64,000 bases of DNA from an uncultured Bacteroidales bacterium (GTDB lineage Bacteria; Bacteroidota; Bacteroidia; Bacteroidales; Paludibacteraceae), in NCBI GenBank assembly GCA_934667275.1, contig CAKULK010000003.1:62001-126000 (forward strand), read 5' to 3'. The stretch's first letter is position 1. Every line of letters begins with the position of its first letter. Of this stretch, positions 42,162 to 52,018 are shown piece by piece. Under the pieces are notes generated by a model that worked only from the letters and a program-made list of their open reading frames with translations, had not been told where the DNA came from and did not search any database. Position numbers and translations under genes: made by a program.

Positions 42162-45056
42162 TTAGAATACGTCAAGGTCGTTCAACGACTTGAAGAGTTT
42201 GGAAGGTGAGAGTTTGGTTACTTTGCATCCCAACTTCGCCTCAATAGACTTGAGGTCAATCTTCTTCGGGTCTCCCATCAGGATAATGGTAACAGGCTTG
42301 CCCTGAATGTTCTCCTTGTAGAAGGTCTCGATGTCGTTGTAAGTAAGGTTGTCCACCTTGGGTCCATTGACACGTGCAGGGTCGTCGGTGTAACCGAGAC
42401 GGGTCCAGTATTCATAGGTGTAAGCCTTGCTACGCATAGACGGCTTGGCAGTCTGCTGTGCCTGCTTGAGCGAAGCACGGATAGCGTCCATCTTGGTGGG
42501 GTCGTTAGGCATGTCGTTGAGCAGGTCCATATAGACATTGACAGCGTCAGCCACCTTGTCGGACTGGGTACCTACATAACCGATGAAATGGGTGTTCTTG
42601 CCTTGGAGAATAGGCGTGGAAACAACGCCGTACGCCGTGTAAGCCATAGAACGTTTCACACGAATCTCATTCATTACGAGACCTGTGAAGCCGCCCGAGA
42701 AGTACTGGTTGAATGCATCGTTGACTACATCTTCTGCAATATCGTAAGGCTTGCCGTTGATGTAGAAATAGAGGTCAGCCTGCTGCACGTTGGTGTTCGG
42801 GAGGAAGAGGATAGTCGGTTTGTCGTACGACTTACGCTCTTTGACAACCGGCGAGTTGGACGGCTGCATACCCTCGGTAAGAGGCAGGTGCGATACGAGT
42901 TGCTCCTGGCTCAGGGTACCGCAGTAGTACACATTCAGCGCATAGGTACGAGCCGAAGCAATCAGCGACTGAACCTTACCGCCATTGAGCGCCCAAACAT
43001 CTGCAAAGGGTACTTCGTCAATATACGAGGATTTGTCACCATACAGCGCATACTGCATAAGGGCAGACTTCTGCACACCCGTACGCTTCTGGCGGCTATA
43101 ACGCGAGTAGAACGTTTGTCCTTTGAGGTTATCCAACTGCTTGGTGTCGAGGTACGGCATGAGCAACTGACGGTTGATGAGGTTCATCACCTCGCCAAGG
43201 TTCTTGTCTTCACCAGAGATAGAGATGGTGAAGTAACTGTCGGAGCAACCGTAGGACACGTCCGCGCCGAGGTTGGCGAGTTGCATCTGGAAGTCTTTAC
43301 CCTCGGTCTTGGGCATGATACCTGCGTTGTTCATAAGCGATGTAGCCCACGGCAGCAACGGCAGTTCGTGCTCACCTACGCCGTAACGGAGGGTGAGGGA
43401 GAAGATGTCGTTCTTGGTGTTGGGAGTATAGTGCAGGGTTACGTTCTCGGCAAGGGGAGTAACGGTAACGTCCGCAAAGTTGTTGAAGGTCTGCTTGAGT
43501 TCGCCCTTAGGCAGTTTTGCAAACTCCTCTACATAAGCAGAGTGTGCATCCTTGACGGGGTCAAGCGGCTTGATTGCCGGTTTGGGCAGGGTCTTCGCCT
43601 TCACGGTACCTTCGTCGAAAGAAAGGGTCATATAACTTGCGCCGAAGTACTTCTTGGCACATGCAACGATTTCGTCCTTTGTGAGCGCCTGTATCTTGGC
43701 ATTCGCGGTGAAGATGTCGTCGATAGGCTTGCCATAGGTGAAGCAGTTGACAAGGCGGCTCATCTTGGTGGACGAGTGTTCGTCAGCCACCTTATTCGAC
43801 TGGTCGTACATACGCTTGACGGAAGCAATGAGTTCGTCGGAGATTTCGCCACGCACAAGTTTGTTGACCTCGTTGAATACGATAGTCTGTGTCTGCTTGT
43901 CGGACTCGAACATCTGCTGGTTGGCATCATAGTACGGCACTGCCTGAATCATGATACGACCCGTGTTGCGGCGGGTATCAGAGTAGGCAAATACGCCCTG
44001 TACGTCACCATTGATATTGAGTTTGTCGAGGAGACCGGTCTGTCCGTTGGAGAGAAGATTGACCACAAAGCCAAGTACATCCTCGTCGGGGTCACCCTCT
44101 TTGACACCTTGGAAAACCCATGCGATTTGCGGGTTGTAACCCATCTTGTAGTGCTTGGTGCCCGTCATGGCGGGGTCCTGATAGGTAGGACGTTCAGGCA
44201 GGTCCTTCCGCTGGAAACGTCCGAAAGTCTCGGCAATCATCGGCTTGGTGGTCTCGGTGTCGAAGTCTCCGACAAGGATAAGTGCCATGTTGTTGGGCAC
44301 ATACCATGTGTTGAAGAACTCGATGAGTTTGCTCAAGCGCGGGTTTTTGAGGTGCTCGGGCTTACCGATGACGTTGCGCTCGTAGGGCGAACCGGCATAG
44401 ATGTCCGCGAAGACCTGGTTGTGCACCTGCGACGAGGGTTCGTTGGCGTACATGTTGTACTCCTCGAACACGTTCTCCAACTCAGCCTGGAAAGTACGGA
44501 AGACAGGGTTGATGAGTCGGTCGGAGAAGATGGTGAGCCAACGATACATCTCTACAGAGGGGAACGAGTTGTGGTAGCACGTTACGTCGTAGGAGGTGTA
44601 GGCATTGACACCCTCGGCACCGATGAGGTCCATCATGTTGAAGAAGTCTTCGGTAGATGAGACTTTGGCTTCGCGCATGGATACCTCGTTGATTTGTGTA
44701 GCCAACTGTGCGCGCAGTTTCTCGTCGGTAGTCTCGGAGTATTGGTCGTACAAAGCGATGATAGAGTCGTACATGGGTTTCTCTTTCTCCCAGTCGAGTG
44801 CTCCGATACGCTGGGTACCCTTGAAGAGCATGTGCTCGAGGTAGTGGGCAAGACCGGTGTATTCGGCGGGTTCGTCCACGGCACCGGCACGGACTACTAC
44901 GTAGCCGGTTACGTCGGGTTGGTCATGGTCCTCCCAAAGCATCACGGTGAGACCGTTGTCCAGTTTGTACTCGGAGAGCCCCTCACGAGACTGCGCCTGT
45001 ACAAACGCGAAAGTGCACACAGAGAGCAGTGCACCTAAGATTAGTTTTTTCTTCAT
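42162..45056 (-). CDS. M16-family zinc protease, double-length
   Basis: This 964-residue exported protease (signal peptide MKKKLILGALLSVCTFAFVQA) is of the insulinase/pitrilysin family. The first half holds the active inverted zinc motif HYLEHMLFKGT (HxxEH) and the distal glutamate in ENVFEEYNMY. The second half (from about 510) repeats the fold but lacks HxxEH, so it is the inactive partner domain that closes the chamber. It probably degrades peptides in the periplasm. No TTTG/TAnnTTTG promoter is obvious upstream, where arrays B2 and C1 lie. Confidence 0.93.
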   Translation of the reverse strand: MKKKLILGALLSVCTFAFVQAQSREGLSEYKLDNGLTVMLWEDHDQPDVTGYVVVRAGAVDEPAEYTGLAHYLEHMLFKGTQRIGALDWEKEKPMYDSIIALYDQYSETTDEKLRAQLATQINEVSMREAKVSSTEDFFNMMDLIGAEGVNAYTSYDVTCYHNSFPSVEMYRWLTIFSDRLINPVFRTFQAELENVFEEYNMYANEPSSQVHNQVFADIYAGSPYERNVIGKPEHLKNPRLSKLIEFFNTWYVPNNMALILVGDFDTETTKPMIAETFGRFQRKDLPERPTYQDPAMTGTKHYKMGYNPQIAWVFQGVKEGDPDEDVLGFVVNLLSNGQTGLLDKLNINGDVQGVFAYSDTRRNTGRIMIQAVPYYDANQQMFESDKQTQTIVFNEVNKLVRGEISDELIASVKRMYDQSNKVADEHSSTKMSRLVNCFTYGKPIDDIFTANAKIQALTKDEIVACAKKYFGASYMTLSFDEGTVKAKTLPKPAIKPLDPVKDAHSAYVEEFAKLPKGELKQTFNNFADVTVTPLAENVTLHYTPNTKNDIFSLTLRYGVGEHELPLLPWATSLMNNAGIMPKTEGKDFQMQLANLGADVSYGCSDSYFTISISGEDKNLGEVMNLINRQLLMPYLDTKQLDNLKGQTFYSRYSRQKRTGVQKSALMQYALYGDKSSYIDEVPFADVWALNGGKVQSLIASARTYALNVYYCGTLSQEQLVSHLPLTEGMQPSNSPVVKERKSYDKPTILFLPNTNVQQADLYFYINGKPYDIAEDVVNDAFNQYFSGGFTGLVMNEIRVKRSMAYTAYGVVSTPILQGKNTHFIGYVGTQSDKVADAVNVYMDLLNDMPNDPTKMDAIRASLKQAQQTAKPSMRSKAYTYEYWTRLGYTDDPARVNGPKVDNLTYNDIETFYKENIQGKPVTIILMGDPKKIDLKSIEAKLGCKVTKLSPSKLFKSLNDLDVF

Positions 45057-45079
45057 AAATTTTAAGTTGTTACCTTATT

Positions 45080-45165
45080 TATATATTGCTATCCGTTGCA
45101 TATTAGTTGCCTATCCGTTGCGTATCCCTTGCTTATCCCTTGCTGCGGGGTTGCCGGTTGTTTCG
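45080..45165. repeat. 11-bp-period array, family B, copy 2
   Basis: Units ending in TTGC: ATATTAGTTGC (45100), CTATCCGTTGC (45111), GTATCCCTTGC (45122), TTATCCCTTGC (45133), TGCGGGGTTGC (45144), with one 10-base unit at 45090. GTATCCCTTGC also occurs in the array at 5462-5538, and both end in CGGTTG. Confidence 0.75.
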
Positions 45166-45198
45166 GGTTAAACTCGATTAACAAACGATGGTTGCGCG

Positions 45199-45319
45199 GC
45201 ATTCAAGGGTTCTACACCCAAGGTTCTTCCGAAGTTCACTCGGTATCCTCTCGACAAGGTCTCGGTATCCTCTCGGGGGTCTATCGCGGGTCTGTCGGGG
45301 GTCGCTCGGCGGACAGGGG
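45199..45319. repeat. 11-bp-period array, family C, long copy
   Basis: About ten units in register, most ending in TCG: AAGTTCACTCG (45232), GTATCCTCTCG (45243 and again at 45265), ACAAGGTCTCG (45254), GGGGTCTATCG (45276), CGGGTCTGTCG (45287), GGGGTCGCTCG (45298). Together with array B2 it fills most of the gap 45057-45402, which holds no gene. Confidence 0.75.
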
Positions 45320-45402
45320 GTTGAATTTGCTATTTTGGTGGCTCCAAGAAGAGCAAAAGACAGGGTTGCAGAGAGCATGAAAGCCCACTGCAACCCATGT
45401 GA

Positions 45403-46425
45403 TTACCATTCCAAGATGACCTTTCCGCATTGGCCGCTGACCATGACGTCGAAGCCCTTTTGGAAATCGTCGAATTTGAAGTGGTGCGTGATGACAGGAC
45501 TGAGGTCGAGTCCTCCGAGCAGCATCTGCTCCATCTGGTACCACGTCTCCCACATGCGGCGACCCGTGATGCCCTTGATAGTCAGTGCGTTGAAGATAAT
45601 ATCAGACCAGTTGACCTGCGTATTCTCGGGCAGGATGCCGAGTTGTGCGATGTTGGCACCTTTGTACATGTGCTCAATCATGTCGTTGAAGGCAGAGGGT
45701 GCGCCCGACATCTCGAGTCCCACGTCGAAGCCTCGGATACCGAGTTGCTCCATAGCCCCCTGGACCGTCTCGCCCTTCGCGCCGTTGACGGTGAGCGTTG
45801 CGCCCATCTTCTTGGCGATGTCAAGGCGGAGTTCGTTGATGTCGGTGACAACCACGTGCTTGGCACCTGCATAACGGCAGATACCGGCAGCCATGGTACC
45901 GATGAGACCTGCGCCCGTGATGAGGACATCCTCGCCCAAGAGCGGGAATGCCAGTGCGGTGTGCGTGGCGTTGCCAAAGGGATCCATGATGGCAGCAAAG
46001 TCGTCAGGAATCTCGGGACGCAGATGCACTACGTTGGACTCGGGGATAGACACGTACTCGGCAAAAGCACCATCGCGGGTGATACCCACGGAGAGTGTGT
46101 TTTCGCAGACATGCCCCATACCACGACGGCAGTTGCGGCAGTGACCGCAGACGATATGCCCCTCGGCAGTGACACGGTCGCCCACCTTGACATAACGTAC
46201 GCCGGGGCCGACTTCAACCACTACGCCTACGAACTCATGTCCTTGAATATAAGGCGGTTTGCAGTGCGTCTGCGACCATTTGTCCCACTTGTACATGTGC
46301 AGGTCGGTGCCGCAGATAGCAGCCTTGGTGACCTTGATGAGGACATCGTTCAGTCCGACTTGCGGCATTGGCACTTCTTCCATCCAGATGCCGTATTCGG
46401 GATATCGTTTTACTAACGCTTTCAT
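45403..46425 (-). CDS. tdh: L-threonine 3-dehydrogenase
   Basis: This 340-residue zinc alcohol dehydrogenase oxidises L-threonine to 2-amino-3-ketobutyrate with NAD+. Catalytic zinc ligands are in [11 protein letters not shown] and [12 protein letters not shown]; the structural zinc site is [15 protein letters not shown]. The NAD-binding fold has [12 protein letters not shown]. The start is ATG 46425 ([17 protein letters not shown]). It follows kbl, whose product uses its unstable product. Confidence 0.94.
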   Translation of the reverse strand: MKALVKRYPEYGIWMEEVPMPQVGLNDVLIKVTKAAICGTDLHMYKWDKWSQTHCKPPYIQGHEFVGVVVEVGPGVRYVKVGDRVTAEGHIVCGHCRNCRRGMGHVCENTLSVGITRDGAFAEYVSIPESNVVHLRPEIPDDFAAIMDPFGNATHTALAFPLLGEDVLITGAGLIGTMAAGICRYAGAKHVVVTDINELRLDIAKKMGATLTVNGAKGETVQGAMEQLGIRGFDVGLEMSGAPSAFNDMIEHMYKGANIAQLGILPENTQVNWSDIIFNALTIKGITGRRMWETWYQMEQMLLGGLDLSPVITHHFKFDDFQKGFDVMVSGQCGKVILEW

Positions 46426-46440
46426 TTGTTTCGCAATTAA

Positions 46441-46468
46441 TATGCCGCAGGCATGCGCCCGCGGCATA
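46441..46468 (-). terminator. Hairpin between kbl and tdh
   Basis: TATGCCGC (46441-46448) pairs with GCGGCATA (46461-46468), 12-base loop. The T-run is weak, so it may be a partial terminator or an mRNA-processing stem between the two genes rather than a full stop. Confidence 0.5.
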
Positions 46469-46475
46469 GAAAAGA

Positions 46476-47666
46476 TTATTTCAGAACACCCAGTGCTTTG
46501 CCCACTTTGACGAAAGCGGCCACACCCTTATCCAGTTGCTCACGCGTGTGTGCAGCCGACAATTGGACGCGGATACGCGCCTGCCCTTGCGGCACAACAG
46601 GATAGTAGAAGCCCGTGACATAGATGCCCTCGTCCTGCAAAGCGGCAGCGAACTCCTGGCTCAAGCGAGCGTCGTAGAGCATGACTGCGCAGATAGCGGA
46701 TTGGGTGGGTTTGATGTCAAAACCTGCCTCCTTCATCTTGCTGACAAAGTAGTCGGTGTTGGCATGCAAGCGGTCCTGCAACTCGTTGCTGCGGGTGAGA
46801 ATCTCGAAGGTCTTCAACCCTGCAGCCGCAATCATAGGCGGGATAGAGTTGGAGAATAGGTAGGGACGACTGCGCTGACGCAAGAGGTCAATAATCTCCT
46901 TGCGACCTGTGGTGAAACCACCTACCGAACCACCGAAAGCCTTGCCGAGGGTACCCGTGAGTACCTCGATTTTGCCGCGGAGGCTAAACTGCTCGGTAAC
47001 ACCGTGTCCAGTCTTGCCTACGACACCTGCAGAGTGGGACTCGTCCACCATAACCATAGCATCGTACTTCTGTGCCAACTCGTAAATCTTATCCAACGGG
47101 CAGACATTGCCATCCATAGAGAAGACACCGTCGGTAGCTATGATGCGGAAACGCTGTGCCTGCGCCTTCTTGAGTTGCTCCTCGAGGTCAGCCATATCGC
47201 CATTGGCATAGCGATAGCGCACTGCCTTGCAGAGGCGCACACCGTCGATAATCGAGGCATGGTTGAGGGCATCAGAGATGATAGCGTCCTGGTCGGTGAG
47301 CAGGGGCTCGAAGAGACCGCCATTTGCATCGAAACAAGCCGCATAGAGGATAGTGTCCTCGGTGCCGAAGAAATCGGAGATGGCCTTTTCGAGTTGCTTG
47401 TGGGTGTCCTGCGTACCACAGATGAAACGCACCGAAGCCATACCATATCCGCGCTCGTCCATACGGTCTTTAGCCGCTTGGATGAGTTCCTTGCTATCTG
47501 CCAAACCCAGATAGTTGTTGGCGCAGAAGTTGATCACATCTTTGCCGCCCTCCACCTTGATGGCGGAGGATTGCGGCGTGATGATGATACGTTCGTTTTT
47601 GTAAAGCCCTGCGTCCTTGATGTCTTGCAAGGTAGCCTGCAGGTGCTTTTGAAACTCGGTGTACAT
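46476..47666 (-). CDS. kbl: 2-amino-3-ketobutyrate CoA ligase (glycine C-acetyltransferase)
   Basis: This 396-residue PLP enzyme cleaves 2-amino-3-ketobutyrate with CoA to glycine and acetyl-CoA. The PLP lysine lies in [14 protein letters not shown], the cofactor aspartate in [16 protein letters not shown], and [16 protein letters not shown] is the conserved N-terminal segment. The length equals the family norm. It sits 33 bases after gdhA and 50 bases before tdh. Confidence 0.95.
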   Translation of the reverse strand: MYTEFQKHLQATLQDIKDAGLYKNERIIITPQSSAIKVEGGKDVINFCANNYLGLADSKELIQAAKDRMDERGYGMASVRFICGTQDTHKQLEKAISDFFGTEDTILYAACFDANGGLFEPLLTDQDAIISDALNHASIIDGVRLCKAVRYRYANGDMADLEEQLKKAQAQRFRIIATDGVFSMDGNVCPLDKIYELAQKYDAMVMVDESHSAGVVGKTGHGVTEQFSLRGKIEVLTGTLGKAFGGSVGGFTTGRKEIIDLLRQRSRPYLFSNSIPPMIAAAGLKTFEILTRSNELQDRLHANTDYFVSKMKEAGFDIKPTQSAICAVMLYDARLSQEFAAALQDEGIYVTGFYYPVVPQGQARIRVQLSAAHTREQLDKGVAAFVKVGKALGVLK

Positions 47667-47699
47667 ACCTTATTATATTAGGGAGTACGTTGTGCCTGA

Positions 47700-49046
47700 T
47701 TAGATAGTACCTTGCTCCAACATAGCCTGAGCCACCTTCATGAAGCCGGCAATGTTAGCACCCTTGACATAGTCAATCTTGCCATCGGGTTGGGTACCAA
47801 ACTTAACGCACTGCTCGTGGATGGACTGCATGATGTGGTGGAGACGCTCGTCAACCTCCTTGGCTGTCCAACTGAGGTGCTCGGCGTTTTGCGTCATTTC
47901 AAGACCCGAAGTAGCCACACCACCTGCGTTCACAGCCTTACCCGGAGCAAAGAGGAAGCCCGGCTGAGCCTGGAAGTAGTGGATAGCACCGGGTTGGCAA
48001 CCCATGTTACTTACCTCGCAGCAGCACCATGTGCCGTTAGCCACCAACTCCTTAGCGTCGTCTTCGCTCAACTCGTTCTGGAAAGCGCAAGGCAGAGCGA
48101 TGTCGCACTTAACCGACCAAGCCTTCTTGCCTGCGGTGAAATGAGCCTGTGCGGGGAACTTGTCAGCCATATCCTGCACTTTGTTGCGGTTGGAGGCACG
48201 CATAACGAGCATGTAGTCAATCATCTCGTCGGTGATACCCTCAGGGATAGCGCAAACGCCGTCCGGACCCGAGATAGCAACCACCTTGGCACCCAACTCC
48301 TTGGCCTTGATAGCAGCACCCCATGCTACGTTGCCGAAGCCCGAGAGAGCCACTGTCTTGCCCTTGATATCATGACCTGCGGTATGGAGCACGTGCTGTG
48401 TGAAATAGAGGGCACCGAAACCTGTAGCCTCAGGACGGAGGATAGAACCACCCCATGTCATACCCTTACCGGTGAGAACACCCGTGTGGTACTGACGAGC
48501 CAACTTCTGATACATTCCGTTGAGGAAGCCGATTTCGCGACCGCCAACACCTACGTCACCTGCAGGAATGTCTTGGTCAGGACCAATGCAACGCCACAAC
48601 TCCAACATGAATGCCTGGCAGAAGCGCATGATTTCAGCATCGGATTTGCCTACAGGATCAAAGTCAGAACCACCCTTGGCACCGCCCATAGGCAGCGTGG
48701 TGAGTGCGTTTTTGAATGTCTGCTCGAAGCCAAGGAATTTCAACATGCTCGGGGTAACAGCCTTGTGGAAACGGAGACCGCCTTTGTAGGGACCGATAGC
48801 CGAGTTGAACTGTACACGATAACCAAGGTTGGTCTGCACTTCGCCTTTATCATCCACCCAAGTAACACGGAACGTGAATATACGATCCGGCTCTACCATA
48901 CGCTCTACAATCTTGGCTTTCTCAAACTCAGGATGCTGGTTGTACACTGGCTCGATAGACTCGAGTACCTCCTGGACTGCCTGCAGGTATTCTGCCTCGC
49001 CCGGGTGCTTTGCAGCAAGTTGCTGCATAATTGTTTCTACCTTCAT
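47700..49046 (-). CDS. gdhA: NADP-type glutamate dehydrogenase
   Basis: This 448-residue hexameric enzyme interconverts glutamate with 2-oxoglutarate and ammonia. YKGGLRFHKAVTPSMLKFLG and PMGGAKGGSDFDP carry the substrate and catalytic lysines; SGFGNVAWGAAIKAKELGAK is the nucleotide-binding fold. The 448-residue form belongs to the NADP-dependent assimilatory class. Its promoter is at 49127-49158, inside the 3' end of the next gene. It may be cotranscribed with kbl and tdh. Confidence 0.95.
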   Translation of the reverse strand: MKVETIMQQLAAKHPGEAEYLQAVQEVLESIEPVYNQHPEFEKAKIVERMVEPDRIFTFRVTWVDDKGEVQTNLGYRVQFNSAIGPYKGGLRFHKAVTPSMLKFLGFEQTFKNALTTLPMGGAKGGSDFDPVGKSDAEIMRFCQAFMLELWRCIGPDQDIPAGDVGVGGREIGFLNGMYQKLARQYHTGVLTGKGMTWGGSILRPEATGFGALYFTQHVLHTAGHDIKGKTVALSGFGNVAWGAAIKAKELGAKVVAISGPDGVCAIPEGITDEMIDYMLVMRASNRNKVQDMADKFPAQAHFTAGKKAWSVKCDIALPCAFQNELSEDDAKELVANGTWCCCEVSNMGCQPGAIHYFQAQPGFLFAPGKAVNAGGVATSGLEMTQNAEHLSWTAKEVDERLHHIMQSIHEQCVKFGTQPDGKIDYVKGANIAGFMKVAQAMLEQGTI

Positions 49047-49126
49047 GGTTTAATTAATTAAATGTATTTTGGTTAATACGTTTTGTTTGCGCATTTGCTT
49101 ACAAATTGTCACGCCTTAACAGCCCG

Positions 49127-49158
49127 CAAAATTACAGTTTTTTTCTGAGATATACAAA
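49127..49158 (-). promoter_or_regulatory. Promoter of gdhA
   Basis: TTTG (49155-49158, minus strand), 20 bases, TAATTTTG (49127-49134). It overlaps the last codons of the histidine kinase gene. The leader is about 75 bases. Confidence 0.8.
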
Positions 49159-51351
49159 GAAAGTAGTGCCTTTTTCTGATGTTTGAAAACATATTTTACC
49201 GCCACCACCTTCTACGATATTTTTGGATATAGCAAGCCCCAAACCCATCCCCGTACTCTTGGTGGTAAAGTTGGGCATAAAGACCTTGTCACGCACCTCG
49301 AGAGGGATGCCCGGCCCGTTGTCCGAGAATGATATTTCCACCCAACGGCTATCGTTATCCAGTCCTTTTGCCACCTGCTGCTCCACGGGCAATTCTTTGA
49401 GAATGATAATGATGTCGCCATTTTCCTGTCCCGCCATGGCCTGCGTGGCATTACGAACGATATTGGTGAAGACCTGCGTAATCTGGTCGGCATCCGCTAT
49501 GGCCATCACGCCGCTGCCCGGACCAATATAACGCAGCGGTATGTCGTCTAAGTTATTGCCAAGCAATGCAATACACGAAGACAACTTTTGTGCGACATCC
49601 ACCTCCGTCGGGTTTACCTCTGGCATTTTGGCAAATGACGAGAAGGATGCGGCAATGTTGCTCAGATTGTCGGTCTGGTCAATCAGAACCTGCGTCGAGC
49701 GGTTGAAATAGTCATCAAAACGAGGTGTTCCTTTGAGTCGTTGCATCTGCTGAAGGGTCAATTTCATCGGCGTGAGACTATTGTTAATCTCATGCGCCAC
49801 CTGCCGCGCCATTGTACGCCATGCCGCCTCACGCTCAGTGCGGGCAAGCCGTTGGGTGGACTCTGCCAAAGCGTCCATCATCTCGTTGTAATGATGCACC
49901 AATTCGCCGACTTCGTCATTGAAAAAGTAGTCAATATGAGCCCCTTTTTCACCCAAACGATAATTCTGCAGGTTCTTGCTGATAGTGCCAAGTGAAGTAG
50001 AGAGTATGCGCGCCGCAAGCCACACGACAAAAATAGTGAGCAGCAAAAGAGCCAAATAGAGCGGCAAAAGCCACACTACGTAGTTGTCCACGTTGGAGTC
50101 AATCTGGTCCTGCGAAATAAAATACGGGAGGGCAATATAACCTATCTGACCATAGTTGCCATTGTAGAACTCGGTGTAGGCAACCAGATAGCGCACACCG
50201 CCAATATGCTCGTATTGCACACGGGGAGAATTGCCGAAGAAAGGCTCGGGCGCAATATAGCGCGAGAGGATACCCTCATCAAAAAGTTGCGGCACCGAAC
50301 TGCCAATAAGCCTACCCTGCATGTCGTAAACATGAATGTCGGTTTCATAGGCATAACTGAGGTCGCGCAAGTCGATATTGAGGGAGGGCGTGTTGAAAGG
50401 AGAGAGTTGCACATCCCAAAAATACAGGTTCTGCAAAGCACTCTGGAGATACTGGGCCTTTTTCTCCAAATTATGTTCCTGCCGCACGATAAACATCTTG
50501 CGGATATACACCACCGAAAGGATGAAATTGGAAACGAATACCACCGTCAACAAGGAAACCAGTATCAACTGAAACTTGCCTCCCAATTTCATACTGCGGA
50601 ACCCCCGGCAACGTATGAGCCAAAAGAGCGCCACCGCCGCCAAAAGGACGAAGAGGATGATGGTGAGCGAATAGTAAACCCGCAGTTTGAATTGCGAGAC
50701 ATCACTCAACCTGTCTTCGGACGTAAAAAGGGCGTGATAGGAAAAATTGCGCAAAATATTCGGACTCACCTCCGAGCGGGAAGGGCGCGGCAACGTACAG
50801 AGAGAAAAAAGGAAAGTGCCGTCATCGGAATAGATGGGATAGTAGTGTTCGTCATCCCCCGTGCGGTTTTTCAAAGTCCAATTGTCATTTCCGCGAAAAG
50901 GTGCAATGAACCGGTTGGAGAGTTGCTCACCCGTAATGGAATAGTTATACTTGAGCGGAATGACGGTGAGGACGAAATAGTCGCCCGTCTGTGTGCGCCG
51001 ACAAAGTCCGTAGGCGTTGTTCCACTCGCGGAACTTCCACTGATCGAAGACACGTTTGAACGGAATACCCGAAGAATTGAGCCACGCATGCGACCAGTAA
51101 AAGACCTCATCGCCCTTGTAAATAAAGAACATCACATTGTCCTTCTGGTGGGCAAGAATATGGAGAGAATCAATATCATTGTTCTCCAGCGCACGTATTA
51201 CGGCATGGGTCTTCCGCATAGCGAAACGCTCTTGCCGAAGGACTTCGCGCTGCAAGCAACGCCCATCAAAACGCAAGTTATCACACGACGAGAGCCCTAC
51301 CGCCAACGCGCACAAACACAATAGCAAGCATAGCCGCCTGCCTTTCCTCAA
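49132..51351 (-). CDS. Membrane sensor histidine kinase
   Basis: This two-component sensor of about 739 residues has a signal/anchor with a lipobox-like LSSC, an extracytoplasmic sensor part, a second long external region between membrane helices, then a HAMP-like segment, the phospho-acceptor box ARQVAHEINNSLTPMKLTLQ and an ATPase domain with NIVRNATQAM (N box) and FSDNGPGIP...GMGLGLAISK (G boxes). No response regulator is adjacent. The start is uncertain: the only upstream ATG (51405) lies in the promoter, so I use TTG 51351; GTG 51390 is the other candidate. Confidence 0.85.
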   Translation of the reverse strand: MRKGRRLCLLLCLCALAVGLSSCDNLRFDGRCLQREVLRQERFAMRKTHAVIRALENNDIDSLHILAHQKDNVMFFIYKGDEVFYWSHAWLNSSGIPFKRVFDQWKFREWNNAYGLCRRTQTGDYFVLTVIPLKYNYSITGEQLSNRFIAPFRGNDNWTLKNRTGDDEHYYPIYSDDGTFLFSLCTLPRPSRSEVSPNILRNFSYHALFTSEDRLSDVSQFKLRVYYSLTIILFVLLAAVALFWLIRCRGFRSMKLGGKFQLILVSLLTVVFVSNFILSVVYIRKMFIVRQEHNLEKKAQYLQSALQNLYFWDVQLSPFNTPSLNIDLRDLSYAYETDIHVYDMQGRLIGSSVPQLFDEGILSRYIAPEPFFGNSPRVQYEHIGGVRYLVAYTEFYNGNYGQIGYIALPYFISQDQIDSNVDNYVVWLLPLYLALLLLTIFVVWLAARILSTSLGTISKNLQNYRLGEKGAHIDYFFNDEVGELVHHYNEMMDALAESTQRLARTEREAAWRTMARQVAHEINNSLTPMKLTLQQMQRLKGTPRFDDYFNRSTQVLIDQTDNLSNIAASFSSFAKMPEVNPTEVDVAQKLSSCIALLGNNLDDIPLRYIGPGSGVMAIADADQITQVFTNIVRNATQAMAGQENGDIIIILKELPVEQQVAKGLDNDSRWVEISFSDNGPGIPLEVRDKVFMPNFTTKSTGMGLGLAISKNIVEGGGGKICFQTSEKGTTFFVYLRKKL

Positions 51352-51394
51352 TACGAGGAAACCTGCCCGATGTTGCCGATTACCATTCACGCTG

Positions 51395-51426
51395 CAAAGG
51401 TACATTTTTTTGCGGAAATATACAAA
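51395..51426 (-). promoter_or_regulatory. Promoter of the histidine kinase
   Basis: TTTG (51423-51426, minus strand), 20 bases, TACCTTTG (51395-51402). It aligns without gaps to the rplU promoter over a long stretch, with conserved CAAAGGTAC, TTTTTG and GAAATA. Confidence 0.8.
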
Positions 51427-51440
51427 TACCCCCAAAAGTA

Positions 51441-51583
51441 AGCCACAAAAACAGGGCAAAGATACGGCAAAGACAGGGCATGCCTACGACATCCTCTACG
51501 CGAAGTACCGATGAAGTTCCGATGAAGTACCGATGAAGTTCCGATGGGAACAGCCGGCGAACACGAGGGAAACGGTTGGAAAA
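51441..51583. repeat. 11-bp-period array, family A, copy 3
   Basis: The core has four GAAGTACCGAT/GAAGTTCCGAT units (51502-51545). Looser 11-base units extend on both sides, such as CAGGGCAAAGA (51452), TACGGCAAAGA (51463), and CAGCCGGCGAA (51551). It lies between the divergent promoters of the histidine kinase and divIC. Confidence 0.8.
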
Positions 51584-51597
51584 TTTTATGCAAGAAG

Positions 51598-51629
51598 GTT
51601 GCATATTCCGAAAATTTGCATTAACTTTG
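51598..51629 (+). promoter_or_regulatory. Promoter of the divIC operon
   Basis: GTTG (51598-51601), 20 bases, TAACTTTG (51622-51629). One mismatch in the -33 box. Confidence 0.6.
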
Positions 51630-51700
51630 CGCCCGTTTTGTAAATAATTTGCGAAACGAGCGGCAATTCTATTCTAAAAAGTTGCGAAAAAGGAAACAAG

Positions 51701-52012
51701 ATGGACGAATACACAGGCAATAAAGGCAAGTGGGAGAAAGTGCGCAAGCGGTTGCTAAACAAGTATGTTATCACATTATTGTCGGCAACGTTCATCTTTG
51801 TATTTATCGGAGACCAGAGTCTGATAAAGTGCATGGATCGTGCGCGCCAGATGCGCAAAGCCGAGCAGCAGTTGGAAGCATCGCGGGCGGATATCCGGCA
51901 GGCTCAACGCACATTACAAATACTGCAAGACACGGACAGTTTAGAGCGGTATGCGCGTGAGCATTACAATATGCACACAGACAAAGAAGATGTATATTTG
52001 ATTGGTAATTAG
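51701..52012 (+). CDS. Septum formation initiator (FtsB/DivIC family)
   Basis: This 103-residue division protein has a short cytoplasmic tail, one membrane helix (YVITLLSATFIFVFIG), a coiled coil (about residues 45-85: RARQMRKAEQQLEASRADIR) and the C-terminal ERYAREHYNMHTDKEDVYLI, the family's conserved end. It should link late divisome proteins in the periplasm. It heads an operon of five genes. Confidence 0.9.
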   Translation: MDEYTGNKGKWEKVRKRLLNKYVITLLSATFIFVFIGDQSLIKCMDRARQMRKAEQQLEASRADIRQAQRTLQILQDTDSLERYAREHYNMHTDKEDVYLIGN

Positions 52013-52018
52013 CAGATT

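Noticed and set aside
42588..44660. A 690-codon plus-strand ORF opposite the M16 protease.
   Set aside because: It is antisense to a clear protease gene with HxxEH; no promoter or family features.
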